This document shows positions 19,860 to 31,380 of a stretch of 64,000 bases of DNA, piece by piece. The notes beneath the pieces were generated by a model. It searched no databases, was not told where the DNA came from, and worked only from the letters and a program-made list of their open reading frames with translations. Location of the stretch: the NCBI GenBank assembly GCA_037178975.1, contig JASJZH010000004.1:6696001-6760000 (forward strand), read 5' to 3'. A program made the translations under genes and the position numbers. Every line of letters begins with the position of its first letter. Within the stretch, counting starts at the first letter, position 1. Source of the stretch: Oscheius tipulae (Eukaryota > Nematoda > Chromadorea > Rhabditida > Rhabditidae).

Positions 19860-20893
19860 GTCTAGTGTGACAAAAAGTGCAGGTGAACCCCAATACGGTG
19901 TTCCTCGAGATTGGCGGCTTCATCCTCGAGATCTGATCAGATTTAGGCGTAGCTGCTTGAACTCTGATGGTCTACATCACGAACCAAAATATAGCTGATG
20001 TTTTGGAGAGATGTCTGTGCTTTCTTGCAGAGTTCTCTGATCCGGGACGTGGAAAGCGGACAGGCTTTCGACTTCTCCTCTAACAATGGGCTTTCGTCAT
20101 CGGCAAATCTTACACGTAACTTCATAATGTATGTTTTTGAGCAGCGAAAACTACAAAAAGAAACAGTAGGAAAAAGTTTCAAGCAAGAACCTGTTCATCG
20201 ACAATCCAAGTGGTTCCTACAGCCCAGTAGCTTTACTTGCCTCGGACCCTGTTTTTTCTCACCAACTTCAACGCTTTAATCGTCCCGCGAATCTCTAATC
20301 TCGAGAAATCATCGTATGCAGCCAAAATGACCTGGAACTTTTGCGCTCACATGTGGTGCGAGACAACTGATACAACGGGCGTTTCTTGTCGGAAATGTCG
20401 TCATTAGACCGTTTGGCGTCAAATAAGGAGAATAGCCACAAAACTAGCAAGGACATCTTAGAATGTAGCTGCTAGGTCTCGTTTGAGATTACCTCAAAAC
20501 GTACCTGAGAAACCCTTTGTCATTCCATGAGAGTGTCTGAGAAATCATCAGGTTGGTAATACAAAAGTTCAACATAACAGTGTGCTCGCCGATTGTGACG
20601 TAAATGATTTAAGGCTCTCGAATGATAGATTCGGCGCCATTCGCATTAGCAAAATTCTATACCCTTCCATGGAATGACAAAGGGTTTCTTAGGTTTTCTT
20701 GCTTGAAATACAAAAGCTCTGTGAAGCCGATTTTACGAAGTTACGATCAAAGCTACCCTTTAGGATCGATGAGTACTAACAGATAGCTGTGTTGTCATTA
20801 TAGAAGCCATAAACATGCAATGGTCTTGGAAGATACCAGTTCGAATCGCAACAGTGAAGCCGCTAGATCCACTGAAACCAGTAGCGGAAAGGA
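19860..20893. other. Intergenic stretch with a long-arm inverted repeat
   Basis: No supported gene. A minus frame at 20125-19985 (KACPLSTSRIRELCKKAQTS) is open but unattached to the enzyme gene. The main feature is the perfect inverted repeat at 20508-20689, listed separately. The collagen promoter lies at the right end. Confidence 0.5.
20508..20689. repeat. Inverted repeat with perfect 22-bp arms
   Basis: 20508-20529 (AGAAACCCTTTGTCATTCCA followed by TG) is the exact reverse complement of 20668-20689, with 138 nt between. There is no open frame across it. It may be a MITE or a structured transcript, and no target duplication is clear. Confidence 0.7.
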
Positions 20894-20900
20894 TATATAA
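20894..20900 (+). promoter_or_regulatory. TATA box of the collagen gene
   Basis: TATATAA lies 90 nt upstream of the collagen start codon, just after an intergenic stretch. Confidence 0.6.
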
Positions 20901-20989
20901 GAGAATCAGTCGATCTGGGATAACATCACACAAACACATGTTTTTTCTCTTCTTCGTTCTCTTATATCTGTAGACAAAAAAAGGTTCAG

Positions 20990-21907
20990 ATGGGTTCTAC
21001 CTCGCATTACACTATCATTGCCGCCTTCGCTGCTACCACCCTCGTGGTCCTTGTTTCCCTCGTAGCCATCTTCGACGTGGTCAATGACATTAACAACTTC
21101 CAGGAGACCATTCAGGACGATCTCAGCTCTTTCAAGGTATCTAGTTTGCCTCTTGAAGCAAAGACTGTGTTCAGAGAATGGCCGATGAGGCTTGGGACAC
21201 AATGATCCGTTCGGAGAGACGCCACGCTCCTGCCGCCTATGATTCTGTCTTCCGTATCAAGAGACAGGGCGGTTATGAGACCGGAGCTGGAGGTGGACAG
21301 TGCAACTGTGGACCAACCCCAACCGGATGCCCTGCTGGCCCACCAGGACCACCTGGACCTCCGGGACATGAAGGAGAAGCTGGTCACCCTGGGCAGCCTG
21401 GACAGCAGGGAACTGCTGGACATGTTGCGGAAGCTCCCCACCACGAAGCTGGCTGTATCAAATGTCCTGCTGGACCAGCTGGACCTCCTGGTCCGGACGG
21501 GGCTCCCGGGCAAGCTGGCCCGAACGGAAATCCCGGACAAGACGGACAGGGAGGAGGAGCTGGAGCTCCTGGACCTGCTGGACCAGCTGGAGCACCTGGA
21601 TCCGATGGACATCCCGGCCAACCAGGTAGCGATGGGCAGCCAGGAGCTCCAGGAATGCGTCAAGGAGCTGGAGCTCCCGGGCCTGCCGGACCAGCGGGTG
21701 CTCCTGGACCTGCTGGACCTGCTGGACAGCCTGGAAGCAGTTCTCAGGGTTCTCCTGGACCTGCTGGAGCACCTGGACCAGCTGGACACGATGGGCAGCC
21801 AGGACAGCCTGGACAAGCAGGATCTCCAGGAAGCGATGGAGCTCCCGGCAGTGATGCTGCTTACTGTCCTTGCCCTCCTCGTTCTGCCCTTCTCCGCAGT
21901 TAGTTAG
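20990..21907 (+). CDS. Nematode cuticle collagen
   Basis: Two exons (20990-21136 and 21175-21907) with one 38-nt intron encode about 290 residues. The N-terminus has a cytosolic start and TM (SHYTIIAAFAATTLVVLVSL) followed by the Col_cuticle_N type segment DVVNDINNFQETIQDDLSSF. RSERRH and a following IKRQ provide subtilisin-like cleavage sites. Then come CNCGPTPTGCP, a short Gly-X-Y block, a Cys pair (HEAGCIKCPAGPAGP) and longer Gly-X-Y blocks interrupted by a GMRQG break, ending DAAYCPCPPRSALLRS. These are the features of an exoskeleton collagen secreted by epidermis at moults. AATAAA follows at about 21925. Large open frames on the other strand here are mirror images of the Gly-X-Y repeats. 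Confidence 0.95.
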
Positions 21908-22394
21908 ATTTGGCATCGATGCGAGAAATAAAGTATGTCATAGCTAGGGTTCATCGGGTTTACATCTTCCCTTTGTGGGCTGCCGCCAAAAACAAGGTCG
22001 TTTTATTTCACGCCATGCTGAGAATGCTAGACAAGTTCACTTCCTGTCAGAACTAGCAGAAAATGGAGTCATTACTGATTGTGTTCCAACATTTGAGGAT
22101 ATGTGAACTACAGGCTCGTATAATGCGCGCACTGGTGGAGACAGGTAACAGGGTCGATCCCAATTGAATGCAACCGGAACTAGCATGGGCTAGAACTATC
22201 AAAACACGACAGCCTACAGGGCTTTTATGCCTGTAGCCATGAAAAAACGCATCAAATAGACGACAGTATCGATCGAAACAGCCTTATTTTTCTATAATCT
22301 TCTGACAGCCTCATAATATCCAAAATTTGCTTCAGTTGGACCAGGCAGACCCGCTTTCCTGAAAACATCGAACAACAACTACATAGAAAACGTG

Positions 22395-22895
22395 TCTCCA
22401 CTTCTGTCCATCGACGGCTGCTTGCAAGTAGCGGATTCACGAGCTAGCTGTCCAGATTGCAGTCTCTTCACCATGACAAAACGCGGAAATTGGGTGTTGC
22501 GCTACTGTTCGCACTGTCTCTGTCTCTTTGTGGAAACGTTACTGACCTGGAAGATTCATAAGAGACGACAGTGCTGAAGGGATGTTCCTGGAAGAGTAAA
22601 AGCTTCGAGAGCGAAACTACAGCGATATTGGAAAGCTACAAACAAATTCGAGAAATTTGTGGTAACTTGGCTTGCGTTCGCTTTTCGCTTTCGAAGTGTA
22701 CCAGAAGCTTCCCCGCAGCATCATCGTCCTCGACTCTTCTCTAAGATCAAAGCCTCTACTTTTCCAATAGGAGACAGAGAGACATTGCGGACAGTAGCGG
22801 CACCCACAATTTCCACGTTTTGTCATGATGAAGAAACTGCAATCTAAACAGCTAGCTCGTGAATCCGCTACTTGCAAGCAGCCGTCGAAAGAATA
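22395..22895. repeat. Imperfect inverted duplication of a Cys-rich coding-like sequence
   Basis: The left arm (about 22400-22625, +) and right arm (about 22890-22665, -) are related, with only about 40 nt between. Both encode the same peptide pattern: GCLQVADSRASC-x-DCS, then MTKRGN and RYC-x-x-CL (22415-22520 on plus, 22877-22775 on minus). The downstream halves are also alike at DNA level. The pattern C-x2-C ... C-x2-C could be a small zinc or disulfide domain. No start, signal peptide or splice partners are convincing, so both arms are probably pieces of a duplicated gene. Confidence 0.6.
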
Positions 22896-23289
22896 ATGGC
22901 CGGAATGCTCGCGAAATTCTGTTAAAGTAATTCCTCTCAGATTTGCGTTTTGGTACTGTTTTCGGGTTCAAACAGGAAGAAAAGAACTTCGGGGTACCTT
23001 AGCACTTTGATAAGAGAAGACCGGCGGCTTGCGGCTGCTTCGCAGTCGTACTATGTAGTCGAGCTATCACAAACTGAGTGAGGAAAGTACACACGGAATT
23101 CATGAATGTAAGTTTATAGGGAGTCTAGGGGAAAGCAGACAGAACAAAAGACAAAAGAATAGACAAGTGGGCATCCCTCAGAAGGACTTTTTCTTGAGTG
23201 GTTGGCAGTTTAGTAACACAAAATGGAAATTCGCACACCTTTTCGGTTTCGATTGTCTGCCAAAGTTATAGTTTTTGAACAATCTGCAA

Positions 23290-23519
23290 TTATTTAGTTA
23301 CTAACTCTGAACTCCTTTGTTGTTTTCATCTACTTCCTCGCGTCACAATTCGAGATTCTGGACAACTTTGTATTCTCCAGCTTCCACTACCCCCAATTCA
23401 CTATCCCAAACAAAATTCAAGTTCAAGGCTCTGCTCTACTTTGTGCTCTATCTGAACAAGTCGTTCAGAAGACTATTTGGATCTGGCTCTTCAGTAACCC
23501 CTACTGCTTCTAAGCATTA
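23290..23519 (+). pseudogene. 3' fragment of an STR-type chemoreceptor
   Basis: Only the last TM region and tail remain. One frame gives FLASQFEILDNFVFSSFHYP then QFTIPNKIQ, and after a +1 shift the next gives KALLYFVLYLNKSFRRLFGS to a stop at 23519. The intact neighbour at 25643 has the matching YTIFNFPSVVQGCSLLYFVP. With no upstream exons and a frameshift, this is a broken copy. Confidence 0.6.
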
Positions 23520-23585
23520 ATTACATATTTCCTTTGACACAAGTTGTTGGAACTTTGCATGATAATAAATCTACATACAATTTAC

Positions 23586-24511
23586 CACACTGCAGATGAG
23601 ATCCTCCAACCCCACACTCCAGCTGACAACGCGATGAATAAAACCTCGCTCAATATCAATGACATGATCCTGCCTGATCAGTTAGTTGTCTCTTCCTACC
23701 AATGAGTTTGGGAGTCTATCTGGATGTAGCAGCCTGTCACTTCATGGACTCTTGTGCAATCTTGATTGACACTTATATCCCAACACTAATCTGTTTCATG
23801 ATGGCGATTCGTACAGCGATCCTCTTCAATTTTACCAAAGCAGTCATGCTTGTTTGCTTTGTTTTAATTTTTCTCTTGCCTTCTCACGAACTTGTAAATG
23901 AACAGCTTTGAAGAAAAAAGCATATTAGATCTTCAACTATCTCAACCTCTACCCGCTGAGTGTCGTGAATCTGACCAATGATCCGGGATTGGAACGATCT
24001 TATCTACACTCTTCGTATGTCCTCATAAGGTCAGCAGAGGTGGTACAGTCTACAGTGTATTTTGCTACGATTTTCTTTCAGTTCATGAATTGGGAGATCT
24101 ACGACGATATGTCGATATAAGTCTTTGGAATATGCGTCATTCTACGAATCTCAATGCAGTGGAAGTTGATCTTTTTTGCCGCAAATCTGAGGGTTTCGAC
24201 GAAAAAGTGCACCGAAGTTTCGTGAATGTACTGTGGACTTTTGAACCAATCAGATGGCATTTTTCAGCTCCTTACATTGGAAGCCATTGCTGTCTTTCTC
24301 TACTTTTTGGCCACGAAGTATAACATTTTCAACTTCATCTTCAATTATTCGCATACCCGCAGTTCATCATCCCGACAATCGTAAAAGGTCTCCTGTACTT
24401 TGCTCCCTACCTGAGAAAGACGTCTAAACTGCTGTTTGGGAAAAGAAGTCATCAGCACCTACTTCCATTATACCTACCCATTGAGTTTTGCTTGTGTTTT
24501 GAACACTAGTC
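23586..24511 (+). pseudogene. Frameshifted STR-type chemoreceptor copy
   Basis: Pieces in order: a TM2-TM3 region (MSLGVYLDVAACHFMDSCAI, then PTLICFMMAIRTAILFNFTK), a lumenal loop FNYLNLYPLSVVNLTNDPGL, an intracellular exon ending EGFDEKVHRSF, then LLTLEAIAVFLYFLATKYNI followed by a +1 frameshift near 24350, and FIIPTIVKGLLYFAPYLRKT to a stop. The order parallels the intact minus-strand receptor at 25643-27132. N-terminal exons were not found. The single shift could also be a sequence error. Confidence 0.6.
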
Positions 24512-24973
24512 TTTCCAGTACTTACGAACAGATGAGTGTAATGAAAGAGATGCACAATTCGTGTTTTGAGATGCTGAAGTGCATCGAAACGAAAAAGAGT
24601 AACATAAGTATGGAGTTTGACCAAGAAAAGTGATGGTATTCCCGAGGAACAGAGTAAATGTTGAGTGAGATGGTGTCATTTTTTCAACAAGACTGATCCA
24701 CGCACCCACATTAAAACAGTTTTTGTCGCACACATTGACTCGAACTCTTTACTATTTACTCATTGTCTCGTCAGATTCTACCCACATAATCAGCTAACGT
24801 TGGAGCAGTTAAAGGGCCGGCCTGCTCACAACTTTCATTTGAAACACTGTATTACCAGCCCCTCTGACCTTCCCAGACCTTTTAATGTCAGAGGAACTGG
24901 TAACTCTGATTTTTATTTCTATTTAGAAGCAGCTCCCTTTTTGTATCAGTGTTTGTGCATATTTCGTTCAGCA
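24512..24973. other. Intergenic stretch, nothing recognised
   Basis: Open frames on both strands have no family features. This holds the promoter of the small secreted protein gene downstream. Confidence 0.5.
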
Positions 24974-25425
24974 ATGCTCATCCTCGTTCTTGCACTTGTA
25001 CTCATCGTTGCTGAAGCTCAATTCGGTAAGACTCCTTTCGAATAACAAACCTTTTCTAGTAACTACCAAAAATGGCAAAACTACCTTTGAGAACGGAAAA
25101 TGTGTCTATACTGTATGATCGCTTCACAGAATGGTATAGACTCTGTTTTAGGGCGGTTACATTTATGAGAACGGCGAGAAAAGACCGGCAAGCAAGGCCG
25201 AGAAAGCAATGATGGACCAATGGCAAAAAGAGTGGACACATTGGAGAAAGGACTTCGGTGCATACGTGAGTTTTACAAACTATTGGCTGTTATCTACTGG
25301 TCTAGATGAAAGAGACGATGAACCACCTCTTTGATCCTAGTTATCAGGCTCCTCCTGAACCGAAGACGCCCCGGGGTAACTGCCCCTGCAGTATTCAGTT
25401 CTGTGCTCCGATCTCCTACAAATAA
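24974..25425 (+). CDS. Secreted pepsin-inhibitor-3-like small protein
   Basis: Four exons with introns near 25026-25058, 25115-25154 and 25266-25305 encode about 105 residues. The signal peptide MLILVLALVLIVAEAQ is followed by NGKTTFENGKCVYTGGYIYE, NGEKRPASKAEKAMMDQWQK, a helical stretch EWTHWRKDFGAYM, a Pro-rich linker and a cysteine cluster NCPCSIQFCAP. The layout of Cys, Y-x-NG-x-x-x-R, a helix ending in Trp and then a Pro-rich Cys tail resembles the pepsin inhibitor-3 fold known from Ascaris and expanded in free-living nematodes, many members of which are secreted from gut or pharynx. The match is by pattern, so it may instead be another small secreted family. AATAAA overlaps the stop. 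Confidence 0.5.
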
Positions 25426-25642
25426 AAGTACACTTCATAAATAGTCAAAGTTCCTTTCCCGTACTCCTATAGATGATCTAGAGTATAAACTTCTGCAAGA
25501 TTGAAGCGCAATGAAACGGAGAATACGTGATGAGGTCATGTTTTTGGTCAAGCGAGTACGAAGAAAAACTTTGACCTGTGAAGTAGACCAGGCACACACC
25601 CTCAACGTTTGCAATTTTATTTGCACGTTACATACATATAGT

Positions 25643-27132
25643 TCATGCAATCGAGGCCTGGTTGTTCTTTCTACCCGCATGGCTGGTCACACTCTGCTGG
25701 GCCAGAGATACCACTGCCAAACCGGCAGTCGAACTGGGCTCATTGGTGAATATTTTCCTGAAGGGAGCGTTCAAGTAGGGCACGAAATACAGCAAAGAAC
25801 AGCCCTGTACGACTGAGGGAAAATTGAAAATGGTGTAGTTGTAGAGATTGAGCAGAAGGTCCAGTTTCGGTGAGATCTTGGAAAGTTCTCCGACAGCGTC
25901 GATGGAAGTTGCTATGAAAAAGAGAAGGACCATGAAGGCGTCGATGGTCAGAAGCTGACGCAGATTTGTTTTTCTCTATGTTTGTAGCCCTTACATTCAT
26001 GTAACTACTGTGGATGTTCTTCGTTCGAGCACTCATCTCCTGCGAGAAACGTCTCATCTTGGCTTGCATAATTATCCGAACGAGGAAGCAGACGATAAGA
26101 CTCGGAATTGAGACCTTGTTGTAATAGGGCCAAATTATCATCTGGAACGAGAATCATTTAATGGATTTTGTCTGGATTCAACAAATTGTTAAAAAAACAG
26201 TTTGTATTTAGGTTTTCCCGACAAGGACGGGATAAAAACAAAAATATTTTCCAGTAATGCTCTTTCAGGTTCTTGCACACCAATTAATGTCTTAACTTCG
26301 TTCCGGATCATAGTCAATTCGCCGTGTAACCTTTCTCACATCGTAAACAGGAAATTTGTTTTCCTGGGCTTACAGCTCAAAAATTACTGTTTACCGTTTT
26401 CAAAAACTAGCTACGGTATGTTGGCGACAATGCTTACGTTAAGCGGAGTGAAGACCATTCCATAAGCCTGAGTGTGGTTGACTTCCCTCAGCAGATCGGT
26501 CTCATTGACCAGCTTCGGAAACACATTCTCCCATTCGACGTAGCCAGTGGCGGTGGCGTACTGAAATATCGGTTCACACATTTTGAAGAGTGCCATACAA
26601 AAAGCGGGGCGGTGATGGCGTAGAGAACGATGGAGCTCACAATCATTGTCATTCTCTTGAACTTGAAGTCGAACAGGATGAGACAGCGGTAGATCATCAT
26701 CATGGCGATCATGATCGGCATCAATTGGGCAAGTTGGGTGGGAATACAGTCTACCATTGCACAAAAACGACGGCCGAAGATCACCCCTGGACCGTAGCTT
26801 ATGAATAGGACAATGTCACCAACGAACTTATGTCTGGAAATGGGTTCATAGACCTGTGATCAAGCAACTATAAGTCTCGGAAAAGTGGCTGTGTTTTACA
26901 ATAATAAGAACAACCTGTTGGTGACGACCCATCCGGAGAAGGAGTTTAAGGCATTGGTAAAGGCGTGGATTTGCATAAGAGTCACGAAAGATTTGGCATC
27001 TTTCTTGAACTGTCGGAAAGAGAAATATACGACAACCAGATTGCTTCCAGTTCCAAGGAAAGAGAAGAAAGTAGCGATGATTCTCATCAGAGTGGTGTAG
27101 TCTTCGACTCGAAGAGCTTTCTGATCCGACAT
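25643..27132 (-). CDS. Serpentine chemoreceptor (STR-type 7TM)
   Basis: Multi-exon seven-TM receptor from MSDQKALRVEDYTTLMRIIA (ATG 27132) to stop 25643. TM1 FFSFLGTGSNLVVVYFSF contains the class-A-like Asn. Further helices are FVTLMQIHAFTNALNSFSGW, MVDCIPTQLAQLMPIMIAMM, MTMIVSSIVLYAITAPLFVW, YYNKVSIPSLIVCFLVRIIM, LLTIDAFMVLLFFIATSIDA and YTIFNFPSVVQGCSLLYFVP, with a cytosolic Ser/Thr-rich tail. One intron (about 26144-26440) is longer than usual. Nematode chemoreceptors of the STR superfamily act in sensory cilia of chemosensory neurons. Two broken relatives lie upstream on plus, so this is the surviving member of a local duplication. The ligand is unknown. Confidence 0.7.
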
Positions 27133-27828
27133 TCGGGCAGGTAGAAGTGGGACTTTGTGCAGGAGACTAGAGGCAATACGATTACAAACAACTCGACTTG
27201 CTTACTCCTCAATTAGAACTGTTTTCCGCCTCAGCTAACACGCAAAGCTGACTTGCTTAAAATTGCTATCCATCCCACACTGTTCTCTGCTTCATTACGT
27301 GCTGGTCATATGAAACACGACACTTTTCGTGATTGCCAATAATTTGGAGAGATCACGATGACGCTACATAATGGGAGTACGTGTCGAATTGTAGGGTAGA
27401 GAATAAATCGCAGACAGATGCATTGAGGTCTAGAATGTTTAAGCTCATCTGCCTATTCTTGAGAGGCCGACTATAAACTATCGAAAAGCTGTTCTAATAT
27501 GCTCATGATTGCGATCCTTAAAGGTTAATGGGTCTTATCTTGAATGGGAACCCTCTAAAATACCCAGGACTTCTGAAAAGAAATGCCAGCGTTCTTAGAA
27601 CAGATAGAAAAACCAGGAAATATTTCTGATCATTGTAGCTCCCGATGTTGAGAGATTGAATTAGGCTCTTGTAACAAACAATAGTTGTGAAGAGAACCTG
27701 TCATTAGAAACTTGACCTTCCCCGATCAGTCATGTAATCCGGGATCAGTTATTTCTACTGCGCGAAGGAACTCGTCTCACGCGATAACCCTGGAGAATAA
27801 ACTGACCCGTCTGACCTGTTTGAAACTG
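27133..27828. other. Intergenic stretch between divergent receptor and ground-like genes
   Basis: AT-rich, no supported gene or repeat. It contains the promoters of the receptor (minus) and the ground-like gene (plus). Confidence 0.5.
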
Positions 27829-27835
27829 TATATAA
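27829..27835 (+). promoter_or_regulatory. TATA box of the ground-like gene
   Basis: TATATAA lies 36 nt upstream of the start codon at 27865, so the 5' leader would be very short. Confidence 0.6.
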
Positions 27836-27864
27836 CAGCTAACAGACATTAACCGAAAGCCGCG

Positions 27865-28384
27865 ATGAACCGTCTCGTTATTCTCTTCGCCTGTTTTGCC
27901 TTGACCAATGCCATCTTCTTCGGAGGAGGAGGTGGAGGAGGCTGTGGTTGTGGCTGTCAACAGCAGCAGCAGTGCTGCTGTCAACCTCCTCCTCAACCGT
28001 AAATTTCAGTTTCGAATCAGGAAATTATAAAGATCCAGATGCTGCGGAGGCTGTGGCGGAGGCGGATGTGGTGGATGTGGCAGGAAGAAGAGAGAAATCG
28101 GAGAGATTGGTCACGTGAGAGGAACTGTCGCGGGAGTAGAGAAAGTCGGAAAGCTGGAAGCCCAATGTAACAGTCTGGAGCTGAGTCAACTAATCAAGAA
28201 ACACATTGATGTTTCAAGTTCTGCCTCGGCAAAAACGGCCATTTACGAGGAATTAGATGCGCTGTATCCGGAAGACAACTTTACAGTTCTCTGCGTAGAC
28301 GGATCTGTCAGTTATCAGGCTGATTCACACAAGTATTGCGTGGAAGGTAACTCTCGACACAATTGTTATGTTTTCTTGACTTGA
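27865..28384 (+). CDS. Ground-like domain protein with Cys/Gly-rich N-terminus
   Basis: Two exons (27865-28000 and about 28035-28384) encode about 160 residues. The signal peptide MNRLVILFACFALTNAIFF is followed by poly-Gly, CGCGC and poly-Gln/Cys repeats, a second Cys/Gly run ending GRKKRE (a likely furin-type site), and the ground-like domain: LEAQCNSLELSQLIKKHI, ASAKTAIYEELDALYPEDNF, TVLCVDGSVSY and KYCVEGNSRHNCYVF. The frame that reads straight through to CYVF completes the domain, so I reject a further intron at 28350. It is secreted and probably belongs to epidermal or glial matrix. The Cys/Gly-rich part is like the separate protein at 7108. Confidence 0.85.
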
Positions 28385-28583
28385 TTTGTTTTAAAAGAGA
28401 CAATAAATTTCTATTTTTCTTGATTGTTCGACTCTATTGGAACTTTTCAACAACCTGCTCCCCCTCTCTTGCTTTTGTTTCACTCTGATCTTCACTCTTT
28501 GTTCTTTATTCGTACAAATTTGCCTTGATAAAGTGACTCACATTCGTCTCATGAGGTAAAGAAAAGTAAAAAAAAACCTTTCA

Positions 28584-29810
28584 CTAATTGGTAACTGGAA
28601 TGACTGATGCTGTCCGATGTTTTGAGTCAGACGGTCTTGATGCCGTTGGCGAAGTTCCGTACGCCTTGATTCTCAGAAAAGAGCCGATTTGTTGACGGTA
28701 ATCCTTGACACAATAGGCAATTACCAGCGGATCCAGTACAGGAAAGAGGGTACTTAATGTACCGAGATATGTCAGGTTTCTAAAACTGGGTGTTTATACA
28801 AATTCTTGAGGATTAACTGTCCAAAACTGAATCCAACAATCGGAGCGAGGAAAAAGACAGTGCAAGGGAGATAGAGAAAAATTACAGGGACAATCGTCTG
28901 AAAGAGGACTTAGGGAAAGTTTCTGAAATACAAGCCTGTAGAAGAAGAGCCTTGAAAAGCTGCCACTGTACTCTGGCGTGTCTCGACGAGCTCTGGACTT
29001 TTCTGACAGTTTTGTAGAGCTGGAATCCACAGCCAATGATGACCGAGAAGGTGACAGAACAGACTGTCATCAGAGCTCCCATAACGAAAATCGAATCCCA
29101 CTTAACGTGAGTTCCTTCAGCGTCAGTTGTCTGGAAGTAATATTTTGGCAGTAAAAAAAAATTTCACGTAGAGAAGGAAGCCAGCATAGTCCAGAGTCTG
29201 AACGGGCACATTGAACGTAGCGTAGAAAGTTGCATTGGCATAGTCCGACACTTCAGCACGTCGTGGAATGTTCCAGTAGGCGATGTGCCAAGTGGACAGG
29301 ATACCAATGGAGAGGAAGATCCAGATGAAAATGTTGGGGAAGGTAAACCAAGGCTTCGCATTTCCTCTGATACGAGACTTTAGGAGAGTTTAAATCTTCT
29401 AACCTTTTCACGACGAGGTATCGATAAACGAATTGGAGGAGAAGGACAATCAGAACACAGCAGAAGGAGTCGACGTACATTATCATCAGGATGAACGACG
29501 ATCTCCATCCAGTTATTCTTCTAGAAAAGAGAACTACACATGCTCCGATCGAGAATATGGCTGGCTCGACGAGGAGATGAGTTGTCGCTACCATGAGATC
29601 ACAGAGGGCGAACGTGGCCATGAGATAGCTAAGAACAATAATAGTTGGGCTAATCAAGAGTTACCGATAATTTCCAATCTCGGCCGTCTTTCTCTTGAGA
29701 ACAAGGCCGATGAGAAGGACGTTGAGAGCAATACTAAGGATTGTGTTAACCTTCGGCACATAGTCGAGGAACCAATTTAGACGAAGCGCAGTCATCCCAG
29801 GAGCAGCCAT
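28584..29810 (-). CDS. Serpentine chemoreceptor (STR-superfamily 7TM)
   Basis: ATG at 29810 (MAAPGMTALRLNWFLDYVPK). The helices read NTILSIALNVLLIGLVLKRK, TIIVLSYLMATFALCDLMVA, MYVDSFCCVLIVLLLQFVYR followed by YLVVKR, WFTFPNIFIWIFLSIGILST, MGALMTVCSVTFSVIIGCGF, TIVPVIFLYLPCTVFFLAPI, and YLGTLSTLFPVLDPLVIAYC with VKDYR after it. The last segment, P-x-x-DP-x-x-x-x-Y-x-x-x-x-YR, is the STR/SRJ C-terminal signature. The short Ser/Thr-rich tail ends HRTASVIPVTN. The gene is distinct from the receptor at 25643, with a closer match to the STR pattern. Likely ciliary in chemosensory neurons. Confidence 0.78.
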
Positions 29811-31380
29811 TTCTGCCATCCCGGAAGAAAAAACTTGCTTTGACAGATGTTGTTCGAGATCTGAATGGCAGATGTTGATTTGTGATACAAGCGATATAGC
29901 TTGGTCATTAGGACCAAATTGTAAAGACGAAGAAAACTACGTTGTATTTACAATGATTTAATTAGTGAACAGGCTGACTTTGCTTTAGTTTTGAGAAATG
30001 TTCATCATTGGAAAGAACAGTTAGCCTATGAGATCGGACTGTCTGTGCGCAAAGGTTCCTAAAGTACAGTGCCCTGTAAAGAGGACATAATGAATGGCTT
30101 CTATTAGAAAAGTGCAATGTCCAGATGATACGAATCTCCTATTTTAGGACATGGGAAAGATTGAAAACAGAAAGCTATCATTTGGGAGAAAAAGGTACAT
30201 ACAAAGTGTGTCAAGACGGTTTCTTTCAAGTGTTCACGAACATCACACCAGTTCCTCGTTTGAATAAGAAGTCTTACCTTCTATGTCTTCAGTTCTCTGT
30301 TCTTTTGAAAGTGCTCAGAAAGAAGTTTATGTACACAGGTCCAATTACCTGAATCGTCCTGAATGAAGATGTCTGGATTAACTTCCTCTCCTCGCCACTC
30401 TATGAGACTCAGGCCTGATCTCAGTGATAACCGTTGATCATGGTTGAGAATGAACTCTTTGATTTGGAACGAAGAATTGCCGACACGTTCTTACAGAGGT
30501 CGTAAACAGTGCGCAAGCGTTAAACAAGAGGATCAGAATTGAAATTTTGTCGGACAGATATGTAGGTGCAGCCGGGACAACGGGTTAATAGTCTTGTACG
30601 TGGTTCAAAGAGATCACAATCTTTGGGAGTGAGTAAACGTAGGAAGAACCAAATCTTGAAGACAGGAGAAGTATTCAACACTGTTTGTTCGTGAATCTAA
30701 AGATTTAGCGGCGGTCATAAAGAGATTGTTCCTGACCTTATGCTCTCCAGTATATAGACGGTCGCGCCATTCACAGCCGAGTAAGTCATCTTTTTCTCAA
30801 TACGCCTCTACAGAAGCTCAGGGTTATAGCTGACCGTTTCCCCGTCACCCAATACACTTGCCCCAGTTGCCCCTTCGCCACAGGCAAGCCCCCGTATCAT
30901 TTTGATTGTCCTCCCGTAATCCGACACATCTTTTGAATCGGACTGCGTCTTAAACAACTTCTCGGGGCCTTCTCTTCTCTCTGCACTTATTTTACGATCC
31001 CGTCCTGTCCATTAATAGGCACATCCTTACGGTGTTGCCTTTTATCTTCGAAGCTCTCTTGTAGTCCTCACTTTTTCTGTTTCCTAAGCAAATCCATAAG
31101 AAACGTCTTGAAACAGAAAGTTAGCCTTTGAATTTATGGTTTTCCGATCTGCGCCGTTGATGGATTGACAAGGTGTGGGACACACAGGCGACTAGTGAGA
31201 GTATCAGTGAAAGCTAGATCAGAGTTCTGGTGCTTCAAAATGTTGAACAGCGTCGTTTTCTGTGGGAACAGTAGGAAACTGTAAATACTCCATTAGGAAC
31301 CAGGGCGTATTTTCTTGATTGTTTGCTCATTATTTCGCACTTCTGACTGTTGAGTCTTTCGGATTTGGCACCAATTGTCA
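29811..31380. other. Long intergenic stretch
   Basis: About 1.6 kb with no supported gene on either strand. The longest plus frame (30125-30352) has no family features. I see no long repeat. Confidence 0.5.

Noticed and set aside
19943-20182. Upstream exon of the glycosyltransferase
   Set aside because: The ATG at 19859 already supplies a signal anchor typical of the enzyme, and no phase-compatible join was seen.
21112-21916. Long open frames on the strand and frames opposite the collagen repeats
   Set aside because: Gly-X-Y coding repeats create long open frames in other frames; the composition is a mirror of the collagen.
28350-28423. An added intron at the end of the ground-like gene at 27865
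   Set aside because: Reading straight through gives YC...CYVF, the known domain end; splicing would delete it.
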